A DNA stretch of 64,000 nt from Smallanthus sonchifolius (GCA_023525975.1 CM042028.1:82459501-82523500); one strand, 5' to 3'; positions 45,387 to 56,604 are shown, counted from the first letter of the stretch. Made by a program: numbers and translations. Notes: a model not told the origin generated them from the sequence alone.

Positions 45387-46026
45387 GGGAAACCGATACA
45401 TTACTTAACACGAACCTTGGCGGGTTAGTGTATATATTTTGGTACTTCAGGCAGTCCGGGGGACCGTGCATACATATTACACGGTTTGATTGTACACTTT
45501 GGAACCTCGTGTGTTTTCACATTTAAGCTTTAGACATGCTTTGAACATATTGAATTGTAAACTTTACTTAACTTTGTTTGGTGTCAAAACCTATGTTACT
45601 CACCAACTACTTGTAGTTGACATTTACTCACATGTTTCAGGTGCACCAGTTGAGGACACTCTATGATCACATAGGACTATGGACCTAGCCTTAATAAAGA
45701 TTGAATTTAACTTGTGTTATGTTTGAATTCCTTGTTTTCCATTTCTACTTGTAACGGATTTTTTAATTATGTTGAAATAATATTATCACTTATTAATAGA
45801 TGATCATGTGCTTATGAACAACCGCGTCAGCCCAGAGTATAATCCGTCGCCGGTCGGGGTGTGACAGTTCCATATGGGAACGGTCCATCCACCCTTAAAC
45901 CGGTTCCAGTTCGGACCCGGTTATTTAGTGGAACCGGTCCTAATTGGAACCGGTTTAGCCAAGAACCAGTTCGTACCCGGGTCTGATTCTGGCCCAAGAA
46001 CCATTTTGTGCACCTCTACCCCGACC

Positions 46027-46265
46027 CATGGCCTGAACCATGACCCGACCCATGACTCGAACCATGACTCGACCCATGCACGAAACCAGGACCCGACCCA
46101 GGACCTGAACCATGACCCGACCCATGACTCGAACCATGACTCGACCCATGCACGAAACCAGGACCCGACCCAGGACCTGAACCATGGCCCGAACCATGCC
46201 ACATCCCACGACCCGACCCATGACACGTCCAATGACCCGAACTATGGCCCAAACAATGGCCCGAC
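46027..46265. repeat. Minisatellite of ATGACCCGACCC-type units
   Basis: About twenty degenerate 12-bp units. A 78-bp higher-order copy repeats twice. All frames stay open through it, giving HDPTHDSNHD-like false proteins. It continues the block at 17352-17399 across the hAT insertion. Confidence 0.9.
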
Positions 46266-46485
46266 CCATAATATAAATCTATTAGTTAAAAGTATTTTAT
46301 TTTTCATAAAATGTTTTCATGTCTATCAAAGAGCACGAAGTAATGATTCATTTCTTTCACATAGGGTAACCAAACAGGATAATGAAATTGTAATGATCCA
46401 TTTCTTTCCCTTGTTCATTCCATTCACTCGTTCATTACATTCATATGTTCATTCTATTACCTCATACTAAACAGACCCCTAGTGT
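46266..46485. other. Right part of a candidate MITE around the minisatellite
   Basis: Repeated CATTTCTTTC and GTTCATTC motifs, ending CATACTAAACAGACCCC. A partner for 17125-17391. Confidence 0.3.
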
Positions 46486-46778
46486 TTGTTGTTAAATTTT
46501 TAGCTATGAATTTTAGATTGATTTATATTGTATGTAACCGTTTATGGCTTAGTCCTCAAAAAGGATTCATTGTAACCGGGTTATCAATTGGGTGGTTCAA
46601 CTTTTTTTTCATGAAGTGGTTTTATGTTGAAATTCAGATAAATGTTCTCTTTTTTTTGCGAGGAAAGGGGTGGGGCTATGTGTCTCTACAATACAAGCAA
46701 CTAAAACAACCGCTTTAGTCCCCCATATTTTAAGGGCCTCAAAACGTTTGAAAAAACTACTTTAATCTATATTCTAAG

Positions 46779-48084
46779 CAGTGGCAGATCCAGGATTTTT
46801 CTTCAGGGGGTGCATAAAACGAGTCGGTTATAACGGGCCAATATATGTCGGTTAAAGTACAACCCTAGTCCTAACAACTAAGATATCATAACAAGATTTA
46901 GATAGACAAATCACAAATTAAAAAAAAACTTACATACATCTTAGCTACATTTGCAAGGCTTGATCAATTGTTTTGTTAAATCCATCTTTTTAGCACAAAG
47001 TGCAAAGATTCTTTTTCTTTCCCCACCTGTGATTACCTTTCTTTCCCCATTTTGATTACCTAAACAATAAAACATATATTATCGTATATATTTGTATACA
47101 TAGTTACATACATAAAAACACTAATATAATTTGGCATATAAAAGATATGTGGTCCCAAGCCTATAACAGTGGTATCAATAGTAAGGGTGGAAGGAGTGGT
47201 ACCCATAGAACCCATGGAACCCTCTCAATTTACCCCAATTAAATTTTTTCATGTCATTTTTACCCTCTTGAACCCTCTCCAATCCTAAATGGAGGGTGTG
47301 GTACTCATTTAGCCCTTGAATTTTTTTAATTTTACCCAATTAATTTTTTTAATCCCCACCGCCTCAAAAGAAGAGTTTTGTAAGTGTGTGTGTGTCTCTC
47401 TCTCTCTCCACGGGTATTACTACCAGTGTAAGAAAGCCCTTGCCAAGCCCTAACCACTTGCGGCGATGTAGCCCGTGAAGCCCTTGCAACTCGTGACACC
47501 ACTCCCTTCACCCTAAAAAGTACAAATTCATATAAAGTGGTCTCACAATTGAAACAAAGTAGTCTTTTTGACTATCTACAATGGTCAAATAAAAACAAAA
47601 TAACCAGGGCCACATAATTACTTATATCTATGTTCATTTCATCAGGAAACGAAGTGCAAAAAAGGGGTTCACTTAACTTAGAGCCGTAAGTCTTCTCTGT
47701 GATTTCAAGAACTATGAACACCGAGTTGTAAGTGCTTTTTTTGTGTACCATGACAGCTTCTGTGAACCGAGTCTGATTCAAACGGCTTGTCCGCTTCTGT
47801 CAACAAGAACTAGCATCCAGCGAAGAGCATTTGAAGAGTCAGACCAGAGGCGATAGGGATTTCAAGTAATCAAGTGGTTAGGGTATGGCGATTAGGGATT
47901 TCAAGCAATCTCCTTTCTTGATTTTGATTTCAGTAAGGTTGTAAGGGCTCGCTTGGGTGCCTGTTAATAAAACAGTTGGGGGCCCAAATTATTTTAGTTT
48001 AATTTTGAAAGAGTTTTACATTGCTGGGCTTATGTTGAGGGGGTGCCTTCCCCCCCCCCCTGGCCTGTACTAGATCCGCCCCTG
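46779..48084. mobile_element. Non-autonomous hAT element, TSD ATTCTAAG
   Basis: Perfect 8-bp duplications ATTCTAAG at 46771-46778 and 48085-48092. Termini CAGTGGCAGATCCAG and (reverse complement) CAGGGGCGGATCTAG are imperfect inverted repeats. No transposase. A GT/CT microsatellite lies at 47382-47408 and a C run at 48051-48060. The interior has no recognisable gene. Confidence 0.88.
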
Positions 48085-48092
48085 ATTCTAAG

Positions 48093-48705
48093 ATAAAATA
48101 TATGGGATAATCCACCATTTTTTGTGTTTTTAGATAGAGATGAGAAAAGATGACAAAATGATTGAAGGTTTATTTATAGGATTATTGTAATAACATTCGG
48201 CCTAAACATTAATATTATATGTTTTAACGATGTAAAATTACATTTTAAAAACTTTCATATATTTAGATAACTTTTAAGAAGGCCTTAATTTCAAAGTTCG
48301 CTTTACGCCTCCAAAATATGTTCAGCACCCCTGTGGGGGTGTTCAAGATGAAGGTCCAACCAAATAAGTGAGTATGCAGTATCTCTTCTAGTGTTGTGTT
48401 TATGTGAGCTTGAATAAAAGTACATAAAACTTTTTTAAACTAGCGAAAACTAATAGTTAAAGGTACGTGAAACTTTTAAAAACCAGCGAAAACTAATAGT
48501 GATGGTTTCTTTGACAATGTTTATATTACCTTTTTATTAGGCGCCAAACTCGTGTACTATCGTTGCTAGAATTTTAGGTTTCGTTGGAAGTTGTTAACCC
48601 CCCCCCCCCCAACCCCCTTGACACGTGGCGACTCATCTTCTCACACTTTTACCACTCTTTAACTTATCCCTCCCTTGTATATGTGTGGTAACATTTTTAT
48701 ATACA
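48093..48705. other. No gene recognised
   Basis: AT-rich DNA with a 12-C run at about 48599-48610. Confidence 0.5.
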
Positions 48706-48815
48706 ATTTTTTTTAAACGGCGATAACCATCCAAGATGTTTACCCAGGGAAGGTTTGAACCTTGGTCTCGTGGGAGACCTTTCAGGCGCCTTACCACTAG
48801 GCCATCTTGTTATGG
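48706..48815 (-). mobile_element. tRNA-derived SINE
   Basis: The minus strand reads a box A-like TGGCCTAGTGGTAAGG and box B-like GGTTCAAACC at tRNA spacing, ending in an A-rich tail (poly-T at 48706-48715). Short Pol III-type SINE. Confidence 0.65.
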
Positions 48816-49313
48816 TTTTTTATACACCATTTAAAATTCATATTGAAACTAAATCAAACCGCATGACAAAACTAAATCCTAGCTATATGATGTCCGTAAT
48901 CTATGTTATTTTCAATTAAATACCATAGTAAAAAACACTATAATTTTAATAACATGCTCTTTAGAGAAAATAACAATTTTGACAACATAATTAACCAATA
49001 GCAACCCTCCTAGCGTTATAAGTTAACCATGTCATTACCAGTCGATGACTCGATGTATGTCACATCAAGTGTATATAAAGATACATAAAATAAAATTAGA
49101 CAAGAAAAAAATTAAAGACGTGTTACAAATGAATGTGAACTTCTTAATGAATTAAAATATCAATCATCGCAACACTATTTATGTAATGATATCAACGTAT
49201 CACTATGAAGAACAATTCCCAACGAAAACCTATGACACATAATCACATGTATATTGTCACCTTTTTACTATACTATAAAAGGTTTATCCACACAAACGGC
49301 ACCTTATATACAC
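48816..49313. other. No gene recognised
   Basis: AT-rich. The last part is the 3' flank of the peptide gene ending at 49314. Confidence 0.5.
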
Positions 49314-49550
49314 TTACCTATGACCTCGTCCTCTCTCACTAGGACCAGAACAAGCTGTTTTGTATGATTGATCTTTGCTCGCAACAAGTTGGCCTCGAGT
49401 TTCTGTTGTCACAACAACCCTTGTTGTTGTGGCAGCCCTATCAGTGGTGGTTGTATTCGGTGTTGATGGTGGTATGTTTCTTGAGGTGGTCGACGCCGCC
49501 ATGATCATGAATGCTAATGCGCACGAGCACAGGCTCGTTCTAGTTGTCAT
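49314..49550 (-). CDS. Small secreted peptide precursor, PIP/PIP-like (SGPSxxGxGH) class
   Basis: A 78-codon intronless frame. Residues 1-20 (MTTRTSLCSCALAFMIMAAS) look like a cleavable signal peptide. A variable, threonine-rich and proline-containing middle follows, and the C-terminus is YKTACSGPSERGRGHR-stop. The C-terminal core SGPSERGRGH fits the SGPSxxGxGH motif of PAMP-induced secreted peptides (PIP/PIPL), which are cut from the precursor and perceived by leucine-rich-repeat receptor kinases such as RLK7 in immune and growth signalling. Two departures: one extra residue (R) after the terminal H, and a cysteine just before the motif. A TATA box lies about 160 bp upstream. The call rests on motif, length and signal peptide only. 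Confidence 0.7.
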   Translation of the reverse strand: MTTRTSLCSCALAFMIMAASTTSRNIPPSTPNTTTTDRAATTTRVVVTTETRGQLVASKDQSYKTACSGPSERGRGHR

Positions 49551-49708
49551 CGACAGTTGGTTCGGATTTAGTGTGTGTATAAAATGGTGTTATTGTGTGA
49601 AATGTGAATTAAGGGAATATTAAGGAGAGAATTAAGGGTGGTGGAGAAAGGGAGGAGAAAAGAATGGTGAGTGGTTTGTTAAAAAGAAGATACGCTTCTT
49701 ATTAATTA

Positions 49709-49716
49709 TTATATAA
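49709..49716 (-). promoter_or_regulatory. TATA box of the peptide gene
   Basis: The minus strand reads CCCCCTTATATAATAATT. This would start transcription near 49680, leaving a leader of roughly 130 bases before the ATG at 49550. Confidence 0.5.
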
Positions 49717-49783
49717 GGGGGTCGGGAATTACTAAAGGACGGTGAAGGGCTTTTTGGAATGTGGGTCATTTTTTGGTTTTTTG

Positions 49784-50309
49784 CAATCTTTTCAGAACCG
49801 GACTCGACAACGAATCGGACGTCTCAGAGGTTCACTGGTCGGACTGGATTCAAGAACCGGATGACGCAATAAATAATATAAATATTCATAAAAATATATA
49901 GAAAAATATAAAAAATTCCAAATACTACATATGCAACCATTTAAACAATTTTGAGTCAAGGACGAGGGTTGTAGGTATGTAGGAATTTTAATTCTTTTGA
50001 ATCTTCAATTTTAATTTTGATTAGGGTTTTGGAGGACCTGTGGCAGCGTATAAGTTAAAAGGAAAGAGCCAAATTGGGTTAAAATTGTAAATAGAAGTAA
50101 GTAGAAGGACTATAGGATAAAAAAAATAAAAAAATAGTAAATAAAATAAAATTAAATTACCCGGTTCGACCACCGGTTCGTGGTTCAATTGCTGAATCGC
50201 TTGGACCGCCCGGTTCAACCAGCAAACAGTCTCAGAGCATGTAACCGGACCGGTGGAGGTCACGGTTCCCGGTCCGACCGGCCGGTCCGGTCCGGGTTTA
50301 AAAACATTG
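49784..50309. mobile_element. Non-autonomous hAT element, TSD GTTTTTTG
   Basis: 8-bp duplications GTTTTTTG at 49776-49783 and 50310-50317. Termini CAATCTTTTCAGAACCGG and (reverse complement) CAATGTTTTTAAACCCGG. GGTTC/CCGGTCCGG motifs are dense at the right end. No transposase. Confidence 0.8.
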
Positions 50310-50317
50310 GTTTTTTG

Positions 50318-51017
50318 AATGGTGGAGAATTTATAATGGATTTAAAAAAAATGCTTTTTTAATTGTTTGAAAAATATATAAAATTTTTAAAGGTATATTT
50401 GTATTTACTCGTATTTTCTAGCAGTTGAAGGTTTCTGTAAGATCAATTTATGAATTATTTTTCTTATTTCTATCGAATTTATGGGTGTATTATTTGGTTA
50501 TTAGGTAAATATTTTCATTAGATTTTATATCTAAGACAAAAGTTGTTTTTGTTCTGATATTTTGATAGTTTTATTTTACTCCATCGTTACTTAAAGAGAT
50601 GAAAATTCATATTTTATGAGGTTAATATTATAATTTTGACCTCCAATCATTTTATTTACATGAATGATGAATGTGTGACTTTAAATTTTTAAAAGGTGAG
50701 GTGGTGATTTTTATTTTATATGAAAATGAATCAAAGTGATTTATGTTTTTATCAATAATCAGATCAAACATATAAAAAATGGTTATAAATGGAACATATT
50801 AAACGAGTTAAACATGACGTACATGATACCACCTTTAACATTTTAAATCTCGTATGAAATGATATATATTTTAAAATTCTATATTTTATAATTAATCATA
50901 TTTAATTCCATACTTATTTCTAGTTTTAAAAAAATTATAAGAAAAAGCTAACAAATTAATCCGATCCAAATAAGGTTGACACACACTTGAAAATTAATTC
51001 TGTTATGACTTCTTTAA
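50318..51017. other. No gene recognised
   Basis: Strongly AT-rich, no repeat or coding signature seen. Confidence 0.5.
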
Positions 51018-51332
51018 AACCATCCATAATGGTTTAATGATAGTGATGAAAAAACGTTGTCACGCAGACGTCACGTAAATATTATTGTGATCACGTTAAA
51101 GGTGTATAATGGGTTAGTGATATTGATATAGTTTGTAATAATTACTTAATCATTAATTAAGTGAGGTAAAATATTATGATTGGTGAAAAAAAAATCAAAA
51201 ACTCTCTATTGGCCCTTTGCCCTTGATCACAGTCAAGCCCCACCCTATCACATCCCTTATCACGTCCAGGGGCGGTGTTCTGGACGTGATAGGCCTATGT
51301 AGCACCCCCACCATGCCTCATTACGGATGATC
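51018..51332. mobile_element. Candidate PIF/Harbinger-type MITE
   Basis: Left AACCATCCATAATGG and right (reverse complement) GATCATCCGTAATGAGG are imperfect inverted repeats next to TAA triplets. Both ends carry CACGT/TCACG motifs. Similar to the terminus of the element at 611. Confidence 0.45.
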
Positions 51333-51340
51333 TAATCAAT

Positions 51341-51475
51341 CTTTTTTTTTCTCGAACAGTAACACCTAGATTTTCTAAGATAAATACATCACAGCATGCA
51401 TCTTGCATGATTTGAACCTCCAATCTTTTAGCTGTAAGACACATCATTTAACCATCAAGATGTCCCTTTGAGAAC
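51341..51475 (-). mobile_element. tRNA-derived SINE
   Basis: Minus strand: box A-like region CTTGATGGTTAAATGATG, box B GGTTCAAATC, and an A tail (poly-T at 51341-51350). Confidence 0.6.
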
Positions 51476-53404
51476 TTCTTTAATCAATCCATTTCTAGCT
51501 AAAGTAGAAACGATAGTGATTAAACAAATACAAATATTAAAGGTAATGTTTACTTTCAACATAAACTTTAAAAAAAGTTTGTATATGATATAAGAAATTT
51601 CACCTAAAAGGCTAAAAGAACCTAAATAAATTTCAACCGTAAAAAAAAATAAAAATCAACCGAATACACAAACACACACCTATAATAAATTCCACCTAGC
51701 ACGATATACAAAAATTACATGTGAACAACATATTAACATTTTATCATGTCTTTATATTATTGAATAATTAAGAAGACACATATTTATTTTTATTGTTGTT
51801 CCTTGTTTGAGTTAAAAAGAATATTTTTATTTTTGTTCGTTCAAATAAGATGTTTGACTGAGAATTGAAAAGGATATTGGTGGTGGAGTTTTGGGGATGA
51901 ATTTTGCGTCTCCAACTTTTGCACTGTTCTCCAATGCATTTGGGAATTGGGATTCTCTTTTCTTTCTAACCTTTCTTTTTATAGAGAAATTGACCAAACA
52001 CGTCAATTATTATTTGATTATTATGGTCGAATATTTTTATATATAGAAAATATTATAATTATAATGCATTGATTGATAATGTTAAATTCTTTATTGTCTT
52101 TTGTATTGTTACTTTAGTTGAATTTCTTTTGGTGCATCTAGCTTTGGCTATGATATTATTGACTCATGTAATTAAGGTTTTTGTTAGTTTCTCGCTAGTT
52201 TTTTTTGAGTTATCTCATTGTTGCCGTTAAAACAAAAATTAACATAAATAAATCATTTTCAAGACAAACTTTCTAGGGGGATTACAATTTTGACATATAT
52301 TTATCGAGTCGACGTATAAACCATTATTTTGTAGGTTTTGTTGTAGGTAACTTTGCTTGATGAATGGATCAAAAATAAGTAACAAACACACGAACACACT
52401 TATTTTTTTTGGTAAAACACCTACCACGACTTTTTGAATTTTATTAAATAAAAACTATACTTTACAATGACTCATAAACTCTCTATTTATACTAAAACTA
52501 AACTAATCCTAACCCTACTCAATAACTATTAAATAAACAAATTCACTCCTAGTCTAATACGAACTCAACCAAACAATTAATAAATTAATATTAATAATTA
52601 TCTTTAATCAAGATTAATCCTTCATTCTCCCCTTTAATCTTGATTTGTACCTCTTAGATCTTCAATTCCCAACAAGACCTGTAACTCTTCCACTTTAATA
52701 CTTAGACCGTTTACCTCACATTCTTCGTTTTGATTCACTCCTTGATCACGTAGACTAATGTCTTTAGCTGACCCAATCTTTGATCATAGCAACCCTATAT
52801 CTTTCAACCCCATCATGAAAATCACAAGCATGATCTTCATTAATAACTCAGGTCTTTCACAACAACTTGAATCACTCAAGTTCAATCACCTTCACGGCTT
52901 TCTTCTACACAGGTAACGCACCTTCATCCCCAATATGAATCACTCAAATTCTTCGCCCCATTTCACGCGTTCGTCATGAGCACGAACTGATCGCTCAAAT
53001 ACCACTGATTGATTAGAAACAAGCTTCATAAGCTTGGAACTCTGATTAATAGGATTTTGGGTCGTCACAGGAGGCCCTCGCTAACCAGGGATCTACCCTT
53101 TGGATCTTGTTGTTGTTCACCGAAGCTGGAAATCAGATCAGTCTCGAATAAGCGTGCACTCAACATCTCATAACTCGTATCGAAACTTATTCGAATTTTC
53201 CTTTGTTTTTAAGTCCCAATTACCTAAATTAAGTTGATTAACTAAAATCACCAACATACTTAAACAAACTTCTATTGATAATTTATGCTAATTAATATAA
53301 ATCAATATAAGTAAAATAGACATGGTTATATTGATGGGTAAATCGTCTAAAATAGTAAGATATTTTAATATTATAATGTCAGTTAATAAGGAATGTCATT
53401 GGGG
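51476..53404. other. No gene recognised
   Basis: AT-rich, long stretches without coding signal. The part at 52430-53110 (LTR-like leader text, GGTCGTCACAGGAGGCCC) may be a decayed retroelement, but I cannot bound it. Confidence 0.4.
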
Positions 53405-53514
53405 TTGGTGGTCCAGTGGTAGAGGAAAATCCTCTAGAAACACTAAGGTTTAAAAAGATCATGGTTCAAGTACCACTCCCACGTAAATAAAGAAATTTGT
53501 CTTTAAAAAAAAAA
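53405..53514 (+). mobile_element. tRNA-derived SINE
   Basis: Box A-like TGGTCCAGTGGTAGAGG, box B GGTTCAAGTACC, and an A-rich tail at 53503-53514. Confidence 0.65.
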
Positions 53515-54137
53515 GATAATAATTATATGTTTTTATGGTTAATTGTTGATTTGGTACATTAAGTAAACCTAATTATGAAAACACGACAAACTCTGGTATT
53601 GTATGATTGCACATCTTTAATTTGGTAAACTAAGATTTGGGATCGATTTTCATACGACGAACTATGCACGTGACCAGCCTTCCGTGTCTTTTTAGAATTC
53701 CACGTGAACATTCTATTTTTACGCTGTGTTTTTATGTCTCAAAACGATTAAATAAGGTGAACCATGATTCATACACCACTAATCGGGTATTTTACACCAT
53801 CACATAAAAAGAAAGCAAAGTCGTCAAATCAGTCTTTTCAAAAAATGTAATCTTTTTGTTTTAATTTAAGTTAACTAATTTATATCTCAAAAGAAAATTA
53901 ATAACAACAATTAAAATTTCACTAATAAATTAATTTTTTTTAAATAAAGTTAAAAACAATCAAATTTATTAATAAATAAAAATAATTAATCTATAACTTC
54001 ATATTTAGCAGGTTTTGCCACCCAATCTTTATATAGCTTTTGACGTGATTTAAATAAGTTTTTCCACTCAGCTGCGTATCTTTCACTCCTTAGTATTCAT
54101 AACTTGTGTGTGAAACCCATTGGAAACTTTCTTTGCA
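53515..54137. other. No gene recognised
   Basis: AT-rich, nothing recognised. Confidence 0.5.
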
Positions 54138-54918
54138 TTTCTACCATTACATAATGACTTCTATTTACTAGTGCAATTGTGATTATCTTTTTATCTGGGA
54201 ACTGGTCGGGGCCTCTTCAAAGCCGAAACAACGTCGAACTGTTATTACCTTATTTCAATATGAAATGAAAAATTACGTTAAATTTGTTCACAATCAAAAA
54301 CCCCGTCTTTGGCATAATCATCCAGTATTTTTGTGCCGCAAAACCAGGCCTCGACCACTGTTAAGGATGAAAACACCTTATTGCATTCGTCCTGGAAAGC
54401 CTTTCTGCAATGTGTTTCAAACGACACCATTTCATCAATTAGTAGCCTCCGTATTAATAGCCATTCATCTTCACTGTACCTGAGAGTAGAAGCTGTCGCC
54501 CGAAACCCACAATTTCCATCACCTAACATGTTTTTTATATCTTCCACATACGGTTGAAAGACTGTTAGAATTTGATTAATATATTTGTGATAGTCCTGTG
54601 ATTTTTTATTTGCAACATTGTGTTGGGTCAACCCCAAGAAATCGTAGACATGTTGACTTGAAGGGCCGGCTCCTGAAGGGTTGGTTAATCATAGACATTG
54701 TGCTGGGTCAACCCCAAATGTGTATTTTCTATACGGTTAGATCTGATTACTTTCCACCCCAAAACAAAGAAAATCAAGAAAGTAGAGAACTTTTTTTTTC
54801 GAACGATAACAAATACTTTTAAGCCAGGCAACCCGGGTAAACCCATTTCTACCATTACATAATGACTTTTATTCAGCAGTGCAATTGTGATTATCTTTTT
54901 ATCTAAGAACTGGTCAGG
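54138..54918. repeat. Direct repeats flanking the OTU relic
   Basis: Two approximately 75-bp direct repeats (54138-54207 and 54845-54918) share TTTCTACCATTACATAATGACTT... and TGTGATTATCTTTTTATC...AACTGGTC. A second, shorter repeat (TGTGYTGGGTCAACCCCAA) lies at about 54620 and 54700. Confidence 0.8.
54278..54637 (-). pseudogene. OTU-type cysteine protease domain fragment, transposon-derived
   Basis: A 119-codon frame with the OTU signature GDGNCGFRATA (catalytic aspartate and cysteine near residues 39-42), then RYSEDEWLLIRRLLIDEM. Plant proteins of this type occur in Mutator-like elements fused or adjacent to FAR1-type transposases. The catalytic histidine region lies beyond the end of the frame, so it is truncated. 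The FAR1-type fragment at 61896 is a possible relative, though 7 kb away. Confidence 0.7.
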
Positions 54919-55433
54919 ACCTTTCTCTCATAATTTGAGTTCGTTTTTTTAAGTCGATTGCAAAGTTAAGTTTAATTTTTTCCTCGACATTGCGGTATAA
55001 ATTTGTATTCAAAATAATTTTTTTATGTTCATAAGCTATACGAACACAAATCGAATCAGTTCTAACCGATCAATATTAATAAGATCTATAAACTAAAAAT
55101 GCTAATTTTTATAAATATAAATTAATAAGAATGATAAATAAATTGTCAAATCAGTCAAACAAATAAAAAGTTAAAATTGATATAATAGGCATGACTTTTT
55201 ATATATACTTTTTATTAAGATGGTGTATGAGATTTAAATAGTGTATAAAACTCAACACCCTTAAATAAGTCTTCACCATACATTTTATATATTTTTTATT
55301 TTTATTTAATCATAAAACTAGCATCCATTTGTAGTAGTAAAATGATGATCTTTGGTTCCTTGTTTTATCGATATAAATTATAGGATAAGATTTGAATTTG
55401 GAAAAGAGTCATAAGTTGTTCAAATACTTATAA
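54919..55433. other. No gene recognised
   Basis: AT-rich, nothing recognised. Confidence 0.5.
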
Positions 55434-55760
55434 CTAGCCGGTTATATCCGTGCTTAATGGCAGGGGCGGGTCGATCTTTAACAAACTTTAAATGGAAATG
55501 CATTGCTTAATGTTAAAAATAGCGTTAACGCCTTCGGGCAAACACAAAAAAAAGGTTCAAAAATCAAATAAAAGTTCAAAAAAAAAACAAACAAAAGTGA
55601 AAAGAAAATATATAAAAAATCAATTAAAATGAGCAATACTCGCATATTTGGAACATTAAAAAACATAATATTCTAAAAGTTATAGCCCAAAAGTAGTCGG
55701 TTATACCCGCGCTCCGCAGCGGGTGGCAGACCGATCTTTAACAAAATTTAAATGAAAACG
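55434..55760 (-). mobile_element. Two possible Helitron 3' ends
   Basis: On the minus strand, 55434 ends ATATAACCGGCTAG followed by T, the CTRR-T rule of Helitron 3' termini. A related copy (55697-55760) has the GC hairpin ACCCGC/GCGGGT before ATAACCGACTA. The two copies share about 45 bp (GATCTTTAACAAA). No 5' TC end or RepHel gene was found. Confidence 0.35.
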
Positions 55761-55854
55761 TAGACGCAACATAAAAAACAATGCTACTAAAAAAGAAACC
55801 TAAAACTAAAATAACAAAAAAAGTTAATAAAAACAAAAATTATATATATTTAAG

Positions 55855-55955
55855 AACCGGCACTAGGGGGCAGGGACTCAAACTTGAGTCTCTTAGGTAG
55901 AAGTACAACCTTTGATTGGTTGTAGCTCATCATCGTCACAACCTCTTGGCTTTTT
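55855..55955 (-). mobile_element. Possible tRNA-derived SINE
   Basis: The minus strand reads AGTTTGAGTCCC as a box B-like motif, with an upstream region resembling a degraded box A. No clear tail. Confidence 0.35.
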
Positions 55956-55960
55956 GTGTG

Positions 55961-56399
55961 TATAGGAAAGTGTAGAATAAAAACCCTATTAAGTTGGAAA
56001 AACCTAAAAAACTCTTTGAAAAAAAATTGATTTTTTTATAAAATTTAGGATTGATTATTTACCCAAAAAAAGTAGGTTCATAAAAAAAAAATTAAAAAAA
56101 CGCCGAATAAATATAAAAATAAAAAACATGTAAAAAAACAAAAATCGGCGCTTTTTTTTATTACGTATGCTTACGTCAGCACTTACATATGTAAAAAACA
56201 ACACTTAAATAAGTAAAAAACGTCAGATTTAAAAAAAAATTAAATAAAACCGCTCGGCGTTTTTTGTAATTTTTTCACCAAAAGTGTTAAACTTGAATGT
56301 AGAATTCATCCCAAAAATAAAAAAGTTTTTTTTTTTACATATGTAAACAGGGTTTAGTAGGTTTTCTTCAACTCAAATGAGTTTTTATTAGAATCGCCC

Positions 56400-56404
<5 letters not shown>
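55961..56404. mobile_element. TIR element with TATAGG termini
   Basis: Imperfect inverted repeats of about 50 bp, with AATAAAAAC...AGTTG.AAAAACCTA shared between the left end and the reverse complement of the right. The right end abuts an (AT)n(GT)n microsatellite (56401-56444). The interior carries TTACGTATGCTTACGT motifs like those in the element at 59639-60888. Confidence 0.6.

Positions 56405-56444
<40 letters not shown>
56401..56444. repeat. (AT)n(GT)n microsatellite
   Basis: Alternating AT followed by alternating TG. Confidence 0.9.
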
Positions 56445-56445
<1 letters not shown>

Positions 56446-56604
56446 GGGAGTGTATCCTATGTAAACCAAACATTAGAGAGAAAACTAAAAAAACAATTCT
56501 TGCCCACATGTTAAAATAATTGTAAAAGATGGGTGGTCTAGATTAAATCTGGATATGTTTTTTTTATATTGAAAAAAAAACATGTTGCCTAGATTTATTA
56601 CAGG

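Larger units (their letters stand above)
18747..45866 (+). mobile_element. Solo LTR B (Tekay-type family), split by elements C/A and D
   Basis: This LTR begins TGTAATCCCC at 18747 and ends GTGTGACA at 45866. Its own sequence is 18747-20382, 34863-35280 and 45392-45866, about 2.5 kb. It matches the LTRs of element D in reverse complement along its whole length, including CTATAAATA (19268-19276). Flanking 5-mers are ATTCC (18742-18746) and GTTCC (45867-45871), a duplication with one mismatch. No internal coding region belongs to it, so it is a solo LTR. It is more diverged from D than D's two LTRs are from each other. Confidence 0.85.
17400..46018. mobile_element. hAT element interrupted by the LTR stack, TSD CCCCGACC
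   Basis: Termini TAGAGGTGCACAAAA and its reverse complement are perfect 15-bp inverted repeats, flanked by perfect 8-bp duplications CCCCGACC at 17392-17399 and 46019-46026. Without the later insertion its own sequence is 17400-18746 plus 45867-46018, about 1.5 kb. GAACCGGTTC-type palindromes crowd both ends. Inside are a BED zinc-finger fragment (plus strand) and a GSTT3-like fragment (minus strand). It shares termini and palindromes with the element at 4197-4888. Confidence 0.9.

Noticed and set aside
45874..46470. A 198-codon plus-strand frame (and long minus-strand frames) over the minisatellite
   Set aside because: The frame exists because the 12-bp unit lacks stops. It is not a gene.
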